NCBI GenBank assembly: GCA_016783985.1
Contig: JADHVM010000039.1
Span: forward strand, 1-7,546
DNA length: 7,546 nt
Direction of reading: 5' to 3'
Source of the DNA: Actinomycetota bacterium
Lineage (GTDB): Bacteria > Actinomycetota > Humimicrobiia > Humimicrobiales > Humimicrobiaceae
Below, piece after piece: positions 1-5,084 of this stretch. Every line of letters starts with the position of its first letter. Within the stretch, counting starts at the first letter, position 1. Under the pieces are notes generated by a model. It saw nothing but the letters and a program-made list of their open reading frames with translations. It was not told the DNA's origin and made no database searches. The position numbers and the translations under genes were made by a program.

Positions 1-392
1 TCTTTAGCTAAAAGCCACTCATCGTAAAACATCATTAAATCAGCTTCATTTCCCGCAGCAATTGCTGGAAATATTTTGGTGTTTAGTTCTTCAAATGGTA
101 GAAATATAAGGTTAATCTTAATAGTCGGATATTTTTCCTCAAATACAGGTTTCCATGCTTCTATCCATGACTGGCCGCCTGCCCATTCTTGAAACCATAC
201 ATCAATAGTCACTTCACCTTCTGGAGCTTCAACACCAGCTACTTCTGCTTCTTCCTCTTCGGCTGGAGCCTCCTCAACTGCTGTCTCTTCTGCAGGAGCT
301 GCTTCTTCTTTGCAACCAAATAAGCTAAAAGACACTACAAAAACAAATACTAAAAATAACATTGACAATTTGAAAATCTTACTTTTATACAT
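1..392 (-). CDS. ABC transporter substrate-binding lipoprotein, N-terminal part (cut by window edge)
   Basis: Translating the minus strand from the ATG at 390-392 gives an open frame of 130 codons running off the left edge, so only the N-terminus is present. Residues 1-27 form a lipoprotein signal peptide: MYKSKIFK, a hydrophobic stretch, and a lipobox S-L-F-G-C with Cys27 as the lipidation site. Residues 28-58 are an Ala/Glu/Pro-rich acidic linker. From about residue 60 the protein reads VTIDVWFQEW and later NLIFLPFEELNTKIFPAIAA and NEADLMMFYDEWLL, the pattern of family 1 extracellular solute-binding proteins for sugars. It should be anchored outside the membrane and deliver substrate to an ABC permease that would lie beyond the left edge. 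An AAGGAGG ribosome site sits at 402-408. An upstream in-frame TTG (435-437) has no ribosome site and would spoil the signal peptide. The substrate is unknown; DeoR and amidohydrolase genes precede it in the probable operon. Confidence 0.9.
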   Translation of the reverse strand, partial: MYKSKIFKLSMLFLVFVFVVSFSLFGCKEEAAPAEETAVEEAPAEEEEAEVAGVEAPEGEVTIDVWFQEWAGGQSWIEAWKPVFEEKYPTIKINLIFLPFEELNTKIFPAIAAGNEADLMMFYDEWLLAK

Positions 393-496
393 TTTCCTTT
401 CCTCCTTACTTTTTTTCGATAACTTCGTTTCTAACAAGTTTAAGATAAGATTATTTTTTTCCTTAAAATCACCCCCCTTTTATGTTATATTTTAGA

Positions 497-516
497 TGCT
501 TAAATTATTTTAAGCA
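497..516 (-). promoter_or_regulatory. 8-bp hairpin in the leader of the binding-protein gene
   Basis: TGCTTAAA and TTTAAGCA form a perfect 8-bp inverted repeat around a 4-base loop. On the minus strand it lies about 105 bases before the binding-protein start, directly after the small frame at 518-571. No U-run follows, so it is not a normal terminator. It could be a stabilising or processing hairpin that sets the level of the downstream mRNA; this role is inference. Confidence 0.5.
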
Positions 517-517
517 C

Positions 518-571
518 TCACACCTGCGTTTGCAGCAAATATTGTTGCAGACGCAGACTAAATATTCTCAT
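518..571 (-). CDS. possible 17-residue leader peptide
   Basis: The minus strand carries GGAGGAGGTGATGATG here, which includes a near-complete match to the 16S anti-Shine-Dalgarno, followed by the frame MRIFSLRLQQYLLQTQV and a TGA stop. ATG at 572-574 and GTG at 575-577 are in the same frame; the ATG at 569-571 has the best spacing. The peptide has no recognised relatives that I know of. It lies between the amidohydrolase stop and the binding-protein gene, and its coding region forms a hairpin (524-556). A translated leader controlling the next gene is possible. So is a mere ribosome stand-by site, or the decayed start of a lost gene. Nothing shown here proves translation. Confidence 0.4.
   Translation of the reverse strand: MRIFSLRLQQYLLQTQV
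524..556 (-). promoter_or_regulatory. hairpin inside the leader frame
   Basis: CTGCGT at 551-556 pairs with ACGCAG at 524-529. After one mismatch, TGCA at 546-549 pairs with TGCA at 531-534, giving a 10-bp stem with one mismatch and an 11-base loop. The stem covers most of the codons of the putative leader peptide, so ribosomes reading that frame would open it. No poly-U follows, so it is not an intrinsic terminator. Confidence 0.5.
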
Positions 572-621
572 CATCACCTCCTCCTAACTCCTATACTATC
601 CTTTTCTTTAACAAAATATTT

Positions 622-1671
622 TTATAAGATATCCTCAATTAATCTTTTTGAATTTAAATAAAATATATTATCTATATCACTTTTACTTAAATTTAAACTT
701 TTCGCAGCAACCCTAATAGCCCTCATAATCTCATAAATAAAAAATGTAAAACTATCTAATCTCATCTCCTCCGAAGATAGGCTCCACGCTTTAGGAGTAT
801 TTGTAACAAAATAATGTCTGTTGTTAATATCTATATTTTTACCTTTAAATATTGCTACAGGAAGGTCGCTCCCATATAATATTCTCTCTGAACCTAACTC
901 TTCTATTAAAACCTTATTAACTGAAAAACTGTTTATCATTGCAGTATCTACATATAAATTTTTTACTTCTTTTAAATACTCAATACTATCTTTAATATCA
1001 CTATAGCAATAAGATCTGCCTGCATGTGCCAGTATTATTACTATGTTAGGATACTTCCTGCCAATAGCCTTTATTTCTTCAATATTTCGCCTGTCATTTA
1101 GCCTGCCCGCCCTTGGGATATGTATAAGTAGGATGAGGCCATATTCCTGACTAAACTCAAATACTTTTTTAGAAATAAAATCAAACATGCTTATATCTAT
1201 ATCCAGTTTTGAGAAATCTTTGGGAGCTGCAAAATCCACAAGTTCAGGATATGGCTTAAAGCCAATAAATCTATTTTTAAAAAAATCTTTAGGAATTTCT
1301 TCCAAACCTGGCTCAGGGTTAAATAAGCCATAGCTACTATTGTCTTTACAAACACCTGATATGTATTTGTTCATTTTATTAAGGTCCGCTTCTTTTATCG
1401 GAAGCCCGAAAAATAATCCATTGCATTTTTTACCCGGAAATATCTTCTCTACAGTATTTTTAAAATCTTCAAAGGTAAAGCCATTAATTGTATCCGGGTC
1501 CAAGGCCGGACTTTGTTTAAGCCTATCCTCAGAAATACTTTCTTTAAAGGAATCTTTTTTCCATAAGTGCACATGGAAATCTATAATCTTCTCTGGTAGA
1601 AAATCACTGAACTCTTCCTTAAAGATCTCTAAGTCTTCATTATTTAATTCTTTTAATAAATTACTCAACAT
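622..1671 (-). CDS. amidohydrolase_2 family TIM-barrel metal hydrolase
   Basis: This 349-residue protein matches the layout of amidohydrolase family 2 (PF04909-like) enzymes, which are metal-dependent TIM-barrel hydrolases or decarboxylases acting in the cytoplasm. The visible metal and catalytic positions are the strand-1 H-x-H (DFHVHLW, His33/His35), Lys139 in GFKPYPE, His184 in LLIHIPRAGR, His216 in ILAHAGRS, and Asp269 in ILYGSDLP. This is a full ligand set, so the enzyme is probably active. There is no signal peptide. It lies 68 bases after the DeoR gene and upstream of the binding-protein gene, probably in one operon, so a role in breaking down the imported compound (for example opening a lactone or removing a carboxylate) is a reasonable inference; the real substrate is unknown. 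An AGGAG lies only 2 bases from the ATG. The second codon, TTG (1666-1668), would have better spacing, so the start may be one codon later. Confidence 0.88.
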   Translation of the reverse strand: MLSNLLKELNNEDLEIFKEEFSDFLPEKIIDFHVHLWKKDSFKESISEDRLKQSPALDPDTINGFTFEDFKNTVEKIFPGKKCNGLFFGLPIKEADLNKMNKYISGVCKDNSSYGLFNPEPGLEEIPKDFFKNRFIGFKPYPELVDFAAPKDFSKLDIDISMFDFISKKVFEFSQEYGLILLIHIPRAGRLNDRRNIEEIKAIGRKYPNIVIILAHAGRSYCYSDIKDSIEYLKEVKNLYVDTAMINSFSVNKVLIEELGSERILYGSDLPVAIFKGKNIDINNRHYFVTNTPKAWSLSSEEMRLDSFTFFIYEIMRAIRVAAKSLNLSKSDIDNIFYLNSKRLIEDIL

Positions 1672-1739
1672 TACTCCTACCTAAAATGACTAAATAACTT
1701 AAAATTTAAATAACAAATTAATTCATTGCCAAAGAAGGC

Positions 1740-2510
1740 CTATGCAATAATTAACTCCTTACCAATCCCGGCAAACTCTTCTCTTGTCTCTTTACCACAA
1801 CTGCCATCGGTAATTATTTTATCTATCTCTGATATTGCAAACACCTTGCTCTGTCCTATATGATTAAACTTAGTAGAATCCACTAAACAAATATGTTCTT
1901 TAGATCTTTTAAACATTTCTCTTTTAATCTCATCCGAAATAGGTTGGTGAATATCACTTAATTCACCTTTTATAGAAATTGCTGCTGTGGAAAAAAAGAA
2001 TTTACTGCCATTAAATTCATTGATAGTGGCAACAGCACAAGGCCCTACAAAACAATTTAACTCTTTTAATAGCATTCCTCCAGTAGAAACAATCTGCATA
2101 TCATCATTCTTTTTAAATAATCCTGGAATTAAATAAGAATTTGTAACAACAACAAGACTTTTAAATTTAGACTCAGAAAGTGTCTTTGCAAAATAATAAC
2201 AGGTTGTGGAATTGTCTAAAAAGAGACAATCTTTATTTTCAACAAATTCTAAAGCTCTAATTGCTATCTTCTTTTTTAATTTCACATTTGTTCTAAGTCT
2301 AATAATGTTTCTGGTTTCTATATCTTCAACAACATTTAGCAGTACTCCTCCATGAACTTTCTTTACTCTTCCTTCTCTCTCTAACTCATTTAAATCTCTA
2401 TGTATTGTAGCTAAAGATACTTCAAAGTATTTGCATAACTGATCGATTTCGTATTCTTTCTTTTTACCAAGCAAGCTAATTATTTCTTCTTTTCTTGTTG
2501 ATTGTAGCAT
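1740..2510 (-). CDS. DeoR/GlpR-family transcriptional repressor
   Basis: The 256-residue product has the normal length and order of the DeoR family. An N-terminal winged helix (residues 1-57) contains the recognition helix VSLATIHRDLNELEREGRV and the HGGV turn. A C-terminal sugar-phosphate-sensing domain (about 75-235) contains DNSTTCYYFAKTL (replacing the usual D-x-G-T-T), VVTNSYL, STGGMLL, VGPCA, and LVDSTKF near the end. Family members repress sugar uptake and catabolism operons and release DNA on binding a phosphorylated sugar intermediate. It is the first gene of a probable operon with the hydrolase and the binding lipoprotein, so autoregulation of the whole unit is the likely logic. A consensus promoter (2554-2581) precedes it. 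The ribosome site is weak: only AGG lies about 8 bases before the ATG. The effector is unknown. Confidence 0.92.
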   Translation of the reverse strand: MLQSTRKEEIISLLGKKKEYEIDQLCKYFEVSLATIHRDLNELEREGRVKKVHGGVLLNVVEDIETRNIIRLRTNVKLKKKIAIRALEFVENKDCLFLDNSTTCYYFAKTLSESKFKSLVVVTNSYLIPGLFKKNDDMQIVSTGGMLLKELNCFVGPCAVATINEFNGSKFFFSTAAISIKGELSDIHQPISDEIKREMFKRSKEHICLVDSTKFNHIGQSKVFAISEIDKIITDGSCGKETREEFAGIGKELIIA

Positions 2511-2553
2511 TAAATAACCTAATATTTAATATATTATGGAATATTGTGAAATA

Positions 2554-2581
2554 ATTATACAATTATAATTCATAATGTCAA
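2554..2581 (-). promoter_or_regulatory. sigma-70-type promoter of the deoR-hydrolase-binding protein unit
   Basis: On the minus strand TTGACA (2576-2581) is followed after 16 bases by TATAAT (2554-2559), an exact match to both consensus boxes. Transcription should start near 2547, about 37 bases before the DeoR ATG. The stretch just downstream contains TTTCACAATATTCC (about 2536-2549), a candidate place for the repressor to bind, though no clear dyad is visible. Confidence 0.8.
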
Positions 2582-2636
2582 TATATTTTTATAAATTTTC
2601 TTAATTTATTAAATTTTAACTATAAAATATCACAAA

Positions 2637-2895
2637 TTAAACTCTGATTAAAAAAGTCAAAGAAGGCTTCCTTATATTATATCTCCGAATTAAGTCTTTG
2701 CTTATAATATCATCAAAATAAGCAAGAAGTATCTGACCTTTTTCTTTGCTGATGGTTACTTCTGGGAATTATTCGATATAATTTAAAGATTATATCGAAT
2801 ATAATAGATATATTTGTAGTAAAAGTTTCCTCATTCAAAATATAAATTAAAGGCGAAGATCCTGCAATAGTAATAAATAAATTATATTCAGCAAT
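2637..2895 (-). pseudogene. remnant of a DUF4143-type AAA ATPase gene
   Basis: Two pieces of one protein family can be read in different frames. The downstream piece (2637-2768, ending in TAA) reads FPEVTISKEKGQ, then LLAYFDDIISKDLIRRYNIR and KPSLTFLIRV. This matches the family signature of a GGFPEVV turn followed by a YF-x-DI-x-x-RDI-x-x-RY-x-IR stretch found in DUF4143 ATPases. The upstream piece, off by one base, reads IAEYNLFITIAGSSPL and then ILNEETFTTNISIIFDI, resembling the ITGSSS segment and the E-x-x-T-x-L-x-GR-x-x-x-F region that comes earlier in the same proteins. The Walker A part, the normal spacing between the pieces (about 30 codons remain) and the C-terminus are missing, so the gene is dead. 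It begins directly after the MFS stop codon. The downstream piece is convincing; the upstream one is weaker. Confidence 0.7.
2770..2801. repeat. 13-bp perfect inverted repeat (ATTCGATATAAT arms)
   Basis: ATTCGATATAAT (2771-2782) and ATTATATCGAAT (2789-2800) are exact reverse complements separated by TTAAAG, and the flanking T/A pair extends the stem to 13 bp. It ends exactly at the stop codon that precedes the FPEV piece of the ATPase remnant. It is AT-rich and has no T-run, so it is a poor terminator. It could be an operator or a scar of the deletion that broke the gene. Confidence 0.7.
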
Positions 2896-2901
2896 TTATT
2901 A

Positions 2902-4092
2902 CTAATTCTTTTTAATCCTATTGTATATACCTGCAAATTTTCTACTCATATTCAATATTAAAACTACTATTAAAAGAACAAACAATAATATAATATCAAT
3001 ATACAATACACTGTCTTTTGAGAAATTTTGAGAAAAATAGCCTCCTAAATATTGAAAAATCATTATACCAAGATTTGCAGAAGCAACTAAGAAACCTGAT
3101 GCTGAATTAGTATATTCTGGGAATAATCCAGTGCTAATAGAAAAAGTAATTGTAAAATTACCAGCTATGGCCATTCCAAATAAAAAAATTAAAATATTTT
3201 TAAAAATCAAATTACTGCAAAAAAATACTCCCACAAGCGCTAAAAAAGAAATTATAACACCAAACAAAAGCACTCTTTTTTCTTTTATATATTTGATTAT
3301 TTTATTTTTAAGCAGCATTCCAACTAATACAGCTACTCCATAACCTGCTAAAAATAAAGAACTTATATTTAAATTGATATTAAGAGTGGAAAAATATGTT
3401 GTAAACCATGTAAAGAAAGTATTCATAACTGCCGAATGGATGAATACTAGAATACAAAATAATATAAAATATGGATTAGATGATATCTTTTTACTAATAT
3501 TAAAAAGAGACTTTAAAGCCCCTTTGATTTTAACTTTTTTTGGTATTTTTAAAAAAAGCAACCAAACAAGTAAAACTACCTGCAGAATAAAAATATAAAT
3601 ATATAAAAAACGCCAGCCCAAGTTTATTAATAGTATACCGCTTACCATTAAAGGAGAAATTATAAGAGCCAAAGCATTACCAATCACAACCTTTATCAAA
3701 CTGCTGGTTCTCTTTCTGGAGTAATAACTTCCAATAAGAGAAAAGATAGCAACAAATATTATTCCTGTCCCAATCTGCAATATGAAATAAGATATTAAAA
3801 AAATAGTATAATTATATGAAAAGAAAAGCCCTAGACTACCGAAAGCACTTAAAAGTGATCCTAAAAAAATTATCTTCTTAAAACCAAATACTTCTATAAG
3901 ACTGCCAGTAATAAGTGATGTAATAAACAATCCAAAAACACTTATAGATAATGCTGTACCAATAAAATCTAATCCGACACCTAAATCCCTTGAAATTATT
4001 GGTATCAGCGGTCCTATTAAAGCCCAGGTTATACCTGTTATAAATAATCTAAAGAAAGAGAAAATTAAAATTTTATTATCTTTTACTTGCAT
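2902..4092 (-). CDS. MFS transporter, 12 transmembrane segments
   Basis: This 396-residue hydrophobic protein is full length for the major facilitator superfamily. It shows about twelve transmembrane stretches split by a charged loop near residues 185-205. A degenerate motif A follows TM2 (GSLIEVFGFKK, residues 63-73, with Glu in place of the usual Asp), and GWRFLYI (159-165) fits the end of TM5. Such proteins move small molecules (sugars, organic acids, nucleosides or drugs) by proton or sodium coupling across the inner membrane. The substrate is not evident. The gene stands alone between rpmA and the ATPase remnant; a possible promoter (4131-4159) and a palindrome (4104-4115) precede it. 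No Shine-Dalgarno is visible before the ATG, so translation may be weak or leader-dependent. Three tandem in-frame stops (TAG TAA TAA) end it. Confidence 0.9.
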   Translation of the reverse strand: MQVKDNKILIFSFFRLFITGITWALIGPLIPIISRDLGVGLDFIGTALSISVFGLFITSLITGSLIEVFGFKKIIFLGSLLSAFGSLGLFFSYNYTIFLISYFILQIGTGIIFVAIFSLIGSYYSRKRTSSLIKVVIGNALALIISPLMVSGILLINLGWRFLYIYIFILQVVLLVWLLFLKIPKKVKIKGALKSLFNISKKISSNPYFILFCILVFIHSAVMNTFFTWFTTYFSTLNINLNISSLFLAGYGVAVLVGMLLKNKIIKYIKEKRVLLFGVIISFLALVGVFFCSNLIFKNILIFLFGMAIAGNFTITFSISTGLFPEYTNSASGFLVASANLGIMIFQYLGGYFSQNFSKDSVLYIDIILLFVLLIVVLILNMSRKFAGIYNRIKKN

Positions 4093-4103
4093 AATTTAAA
4101 TAT

Positions 4104-4115
4104 ATACAGCTGTAT
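4104..4115. promoter_or_regulatory. operator-like palindrome before the MFS gene
   Basis: ATACAGCTGTAT is a perfect 12-bp palindrome lying 11 bases upstream of the MFS start codon and just downstream of the candidate -10 box. That is a usual place for a repressor site. The cognate regulator is unknown; no copy was noticed at the DeoR promoter. Confidence 0.45.
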
Positions 4116-4345
4116 CTTTTTATAAAAATAATAGTAGTTATATTATTACAACTTCACAATAACTTAATTAACTTTTGTAGGAGTAGAATTGGGCAGTGAG
4201 GCTGCAAACGTTCATATTTTGCTTTTTAATAAAATAAATTATTGCCAGGATCTTTAGAAGTAGAACGCTTAATGCTGCCTATTTAGAAATTATACCTGCT
4301 TCTTTGCAATAATACTGATACTGCCAAAGGCTTGCTAGATGTAAT
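4116..4345. other. intergenic region between rpmA and the MFS gene, no gene seen
   Basis: Apart from the possible MFS promoter at its low-coordinate end, I see no supported gene here. All frames on both strands are short or broken. A 7-bp stem with a bulge (4302-4329) is present but lacks a T-run. obgE, which often follows rpmA, is absent. The region may contain decayed coding sequence, but nothing recognisable. Confidence 0.5.
4131..4159 (-). promoter_or_regulatory. possible promoter of the MFS gene
   Basis: TTGTGA (4154-4159) and TACTAT (4131-4136) are separated by 17 bases on the minus strand, a fair but not strong sigma-70 match in very AT-rich DNA. The MFS ATG is 38 bases further on. 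Confidence 0.4.
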
Positions 4346-4600
4346 TTATGCAGGAACTATGTTTACTACCTTGCCTTTTTTACTGTTCTTTATAAATTCA
4401 ACCCTGCCTTCAGCTTTGGCAAAAAGGGTATGGTCTCGACCAATGCCAACATTAATACCTGGTCTGTATTTTGTTCCTCTTTGTCTTATTATAATATTGC
4501 CAGCAGTTATATATTGACCGCCTGACATTTTTACGCCTAAATATTTAGGATTACTGTCTCTTCCATTTCTTGTACTTCCAACACCTTTTTTACTTGACAT
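4346..4600 (-). CDS. rpmA: 50S ribosomal protein L27 (bL27)
   Basis: The 84-residue protein is unmistakably L27 of the large ribosomal subunit, whose N-terminal tail reaches the peptidyl-transferase centre. It starts [19 protein letters not shown], followed by LGVK, the [20 protein letters not shown] stretch, [11 protein letters not shown] and the C-terminal KVVNIVPA. There is no Firmicutes-type cleavable extension (the pattern ending FASKKG), so no Prp protease processing is expected, and no prp gene is found next to it. It lies 24 bases after rplU. An AGGAGAT site (4605-4611) has good spacing to the ATG. It shares the rplU promoter. Confidence 0.98.
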   Translation of the reverse strand: MSSKKGVGSTRNGRDSNPKYLGVKMSGGQYITAGNIIIRQRGTKYRPGINVGIGRDHTLFAKAEGRVEFIKNSKKGKVVNIVPA

Positions 4601-4624
4601 GAGTATCTCCTGTTTATTCTCTTA

Positions 4625-4939
4625 TTATTTCGTATTTATTTTATCTAAATGTAATATTGTAAGCAACTGCCTGTGCCCGACTTTTCTTCTATATCTTTTC
4701 TTGGATTTGTATTTAAAAGCAATTACTTTATCACCTTTTATCTGCTTTTTAATTGTAGCCTCCACTACGACTTTCTTTAACTTTGGAGCCCCGATATCAA
4801 TCTTCTGTCCATCACTTACTAAATTAACTTCAGTAAGCTTAACTTTATCTCCTTCTTTGCCTTCTATTCTTTCAACTACAATATCTTTATTTTCTTCTAC
4901 TTTATACTGTTTTCCCCCGCTTGTTACTAATGCGTAAAT
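4625..4939 (-). CDS. rplU: 50S ribosomal protein L21 (bL21), AUU start codon
   Basis: Read from an ATT at 4937-4939, the frame gives a 104-residue protein beginning M(ATT)-YALVTSGGKQYKVEE, the invariant start of L21 (usually MYAIV-x-x-GGKQY). It continues through VVERIEGKEGDKV, VSDGQKIDIGAP, the signature FKYKSKKRYRRKVGHRQ and a normal C-terminus LHLDKINTK. L21 binds 23S rRNA in the large subunit. The start is fixed by three things: a GGAGG (4946-4950) 6 bases upstream, an in-frame TAA at 4943-4945 only two codons before, and no in-frame ATG, GTG or TTG before residue 59. The gene has its own promoter (4979-5008) and precedes rpmA by 24 bases. AUU starts are known for infC, where they allow control by initiation factor IF3. 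A sequencing error changing ATG to ATT is the main alternative. Confidence 0.95.
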   Translation of the reverse strand: MYALVTSGGKQYKVEENKDIVVERIEGKEGDKVKLTEVNLVSDGQKIDIGAPKLKKVVVEATIKKQIKGDKVIAFKYKSKKRYRRKVGHRQLLTILHLDKINTK

Positions 4940-4945
4940 TTTTTA

Positions 4946-4950
4946 CCTCC
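4946..4950 (-). promoter_or_regulatory. ribosome binding site that fixes the AUU start of rplU
   Basis: GGAGG is followed after TAAAAA by the ATT codon. The 6-base spacing is ideal for that codon, and no ATG, GTG or TTG lies at a usable distance. Confidence 0.85.
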
Positions 4951-4978
4951 GTTTACCACATTCTAATTACAGATTGCA

Positions 4979-5008
4979 ATATTAGCACAAATAATATTAC
5001 CCTGTCAA
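4979..5008 (-). promoter_or_regulatory. sigma-70-type promoter of rplU-rpmA
   Basis: TTGACA (5003-5008) and TAATAT (4979-4984) are separated by 18 bases, with an upstream TGC making an extended -10. Transcription should begin near 4972, giving a short leader of about 33 bases before rplU. The two ribosomal genes can thus be expressed independently of the ribonuclease gene. No clear terminator separates that gene from the promoter. Confidence 0.75.
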
Positions 5009-5084
5009 TTATACTGCAAATTTAAAAATATACTTAAGGGAAAACTATCGCTAATGAGAAAAAACCCTAAAATCTCTCTAGCCT

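Noticed and set aside
393..437. Upstream TTG (435-437) as a longer start of the binding protein
   Set aside because: It would add 15 mostly charged residues before the signal peptide and has no ribosome site, whereas the ATG at 390-392 has AAGGAGG.
310..495. Plus-strand open frame of 61 codons opposite the binding-protein start
   Set aside because: It covers the signal peptide and leader of the minus-strand lipoprotein, and its sequence is low-complexity Asn/Lys and Phe/Leu.
1340..1684. Plus-strand open frame of 114 codons opposite the amidohydrolase start
   Set aside because: It lies wholly over the conserved N-terminal half of the hydrolase, has no ribosome site and no recognisable domain.
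4302..4329. Hairpin downstream of rpmA as a terminator
   Set aside because: The stem is 7 bp with a bulge and a 13-base loop, and neither strand has a T-run after it.
4116..4345. tRNA or small RNA gene in the rpmA-MFS gap
   Set aside because: No cloverleaf, T-loop GTTCGA-type motif or CCA end could be found on either strand.
4601..4624. prp/ysxB protease gene between rplU and rpmA
   Set aside because: Only 24 bases separate the two genes, and L27 lacks the extension that Prp cleaves.
4599..4937. Plus-strand open frame of 112 codons opposite rplU
   Set aside because: It is the antisense shadow of L21, which is certain on the minus strand; the predicted peptide is Ser/Leu/Phe-rich with no family resemblance.
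5009..5084. Terminator after the ribonuclease gene
   Set aside because: Only short weak pairings (such as GAGA/TCTC around a T-rich stretch) are visible; not enough for a call.
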